Assembly: GCA_013813145.1 (NCBI GenBank)
Contig: JACCSE010000364.1
Location: 1 to 6,229 of the forward strand
Source of the DNA: Gemmatimonadales bacterium
GTDB taxonomy: Bacteria; Gemmatimonadota; Gemmatimonadetes; Gemmatimonadales; GWC2-71-9
Length of the DNA: 6,229 bases
Direction of reading: 5' to 3'
A program made the position numbers and the translations under genes. The notes below the pieces were generated by a model. That model did not search any database. It was not told the DNA's origin and was given only the letters and a program-made list of their open reading frames with translations. Of the stretch, positions 5,424 to 6,229 are shown piece after piece (the first letter of the stretch is position 1; each line of letters starts with the position of its first letter).

Positions 5424-6229
5424 ATGCGACGCGGTCGACCCTGGCTCATGCTCGCTGTCGCGCTCGCCTCCGGCGGGTTGGCGGCGCTGCTCGCGCTGCG
5501 TTACCTCCAGAATCAGGCGGCGCCGCTCGCCGCCCAACCGATCAAATCCAACATGGTCGTCGCCGCCCGGCCACTCCCGATCGGCACGCTCGTGTCCGAG
5601 CGAGACGTCAAGGCCATCGAATGGTCCGGCGGCGCACTGCCCCTGGGCTACCTCGGGACCGTGGAAGCTGTGGTCGGCCGCGGACTGATCAGTACGGTGC
5701 AGGAGAACGAGCCGCTGCTGGAGTCCAAGCTGGCCGCCAAGGGGGCAGGCGGCGGGCTACCGGTCATCATCAGCGAGGGCATGCGCGCTCTTACGATGCG
5801 GGTGAACGAGGTCTCCGGCGTGGCCGGCTTCGTCGCTCCCAACACTCGGGTGGACGTCCTCCTCACGATGGAGAACGAGAATACCGCCGGGGAGCCCGCG
5901 ACCCGCATCATCATGCAGGACGTTCGGGCGCTCGCGGCCGGCCAGTCCCTGCAGCCCGACAAGGAGGGCAAGCCGCAGCCGGTGCCGGTGGTCACGTTTC
6001 TGCTGACACCGGAGCAGGCGGAAACCTTGGCGCTGGCTTCCCAGCAGGGAAGCATTCAGCTCGCGCTGCGGAATCAGCTCGACACCATGGAGGTCAAGAC
6101 TACCGGGACGCGCAAAAGCGCGCTGATGGGGGGACCCGTCGGCAGACGAGTGGCACGCCGCGGCGGCCCCACCCGTGCGGCCGTTGCGACCCCCCAGCCC
6201 AGCCAGCAGGTCGTCGAAGTCTACAGAGG
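5424..6229 (+). CDS. cpaB: Flp pilus assembly protein CpaB/RcpC (3' end outside the window)
   Basis: The first 268 codons are open to the window edge. A short basic N-terminus precedes a transmembrane anchor (about 8-27). A SAF-type domain follows (about 44-103; VVAARPLPIGTLV, DVKAIEW, GYLGTVEAVVGR, ENEPLLESKL), then the RcpC/CpaB domain (about 114-225; starting ISEGMRALTMRVNEVSGVAG, VAPNTRVDVLLT, TFLLTPEQAETLALASQQG, IQLALRN). CpaB works in the periplasm with the CpaC/RcpA secretin, probably contacting peptidoglycan or the secretin channel. After ~230 a basic, Gly/Pro/Gln-rich linker leads to VVEVYR, close to the usual end of the family, so only a short piece is probably missing. ATG 5424 has only a weak upstream AGG. 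It starts 11 nt after the tadE stop, in the same operon. Confidence 0.92.
   Translation, partial: MRRGRPWLMLAVALASGGLAALLALRYLQNQAAPLAAQPIKSNMVVAARPLPIGTLVSERDVKAIEWSGGALPLGYLGTVEAVVGRGLISTVQENEPLLESKLAAKGAGGGLPVIISEGMRALTMRVNEVSGVAGFVAPNTRVDVLLTMENENTAGEPATRIIMQDVRALAAGQSLQPDKEGKPQPVPVVTFLLTPEQAETLALASQQGSIQLALRNQLDTMEVKTTGTRKSALMGGPVGRRVARRGGPTRAAVATPQPSQQVVEVYR

Noticed and set aside
5648..6055. Minus-strand 135-codon frame inside cpaB
   Set aside because: Ser/Thr/Arg-rich antisense shadow of a clear CpaB coding region; no supporting motif.

Overview
This is a GC-rich bacterial chromosome fragment with strong G/C bias at third codon positions. The gene content (a Flp/Tad pilus locus beside a cluster of polytopic membrane proteins, including a PAP2/Aur1-like enzyme) suggests an environmental or soil bacterium. 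The Gemmatimonadota/Acidobacteriota type is my guess; nothing in the window fixes the phylum.

Layout. At the left edge (1-140, + strand) is the last ~45 codons of an unidentified membrane protein. It converges on a three-gene minus-strand operon, with a 12-bp perfect inverted repeat (151-185) in the gap as a likely shared terminator. Read in the direction of transcription (right to left), the operon encodes an isoprenylcysteine-methyltransferase-family (ICMT/PEMT-like) integral membrane methyltransferase (3605-2889), a 514-residue polytopic protein that looks like a GT-C-type glycosyltransferase (2889-1345), and a PAP2_3 (Aur1/inositolphosphotransferase-like) membrane phosphatase/phosphotransferase (1297-242). 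The first two genes are joined by a one-base TGATG overlap. The third follows after 47 nt, or overlaps by 4 nt if its alternative GTG start is used. A plausible sigma70-type promoter (3664-3636, minus strand) lies just upstream of the first gene and supports its GTG start.

From 3606 to 4190 there is a non-coding stretch of about 585 nt between the divergent units. It holds the minus-strand promoter, a weaker forward promoter candidate far upstream of flp, some inverted-repeat potential, and a hairpin directly against a strong Shine-Dalgarno sequence.

The right third is the beginning of a Tad (Flp) pilus locus on the + strand: the major pilin Flp (4191-4379), a strong GC hairpin (4423-4446), the type IV-A24 prepilin peptidase CpaA/TadV (4478-5014), a TadE-like pseudopilin overlapping it by 4 nt (5011-5412), and CpaB/RcpC (5424 to beyond the window end). 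They form one pathway: CpaA/TadV processes Flp and TadE after a conserved glycine, and CpaB belongs to the periplasmic/outer-membrane part of the assembly machine. The secretin, TadZ, the TadA ATPase and TadB/C would be expected to the right, outside the window.

I found no CRISPR array, insertion sequence, tRNA or rRNA. The most interesting items are the tightly coupled methyltransferase / GT-C-like / PAP2 operon, whose substrate is unknown, and the long, possibly structured leader ahead of flp.
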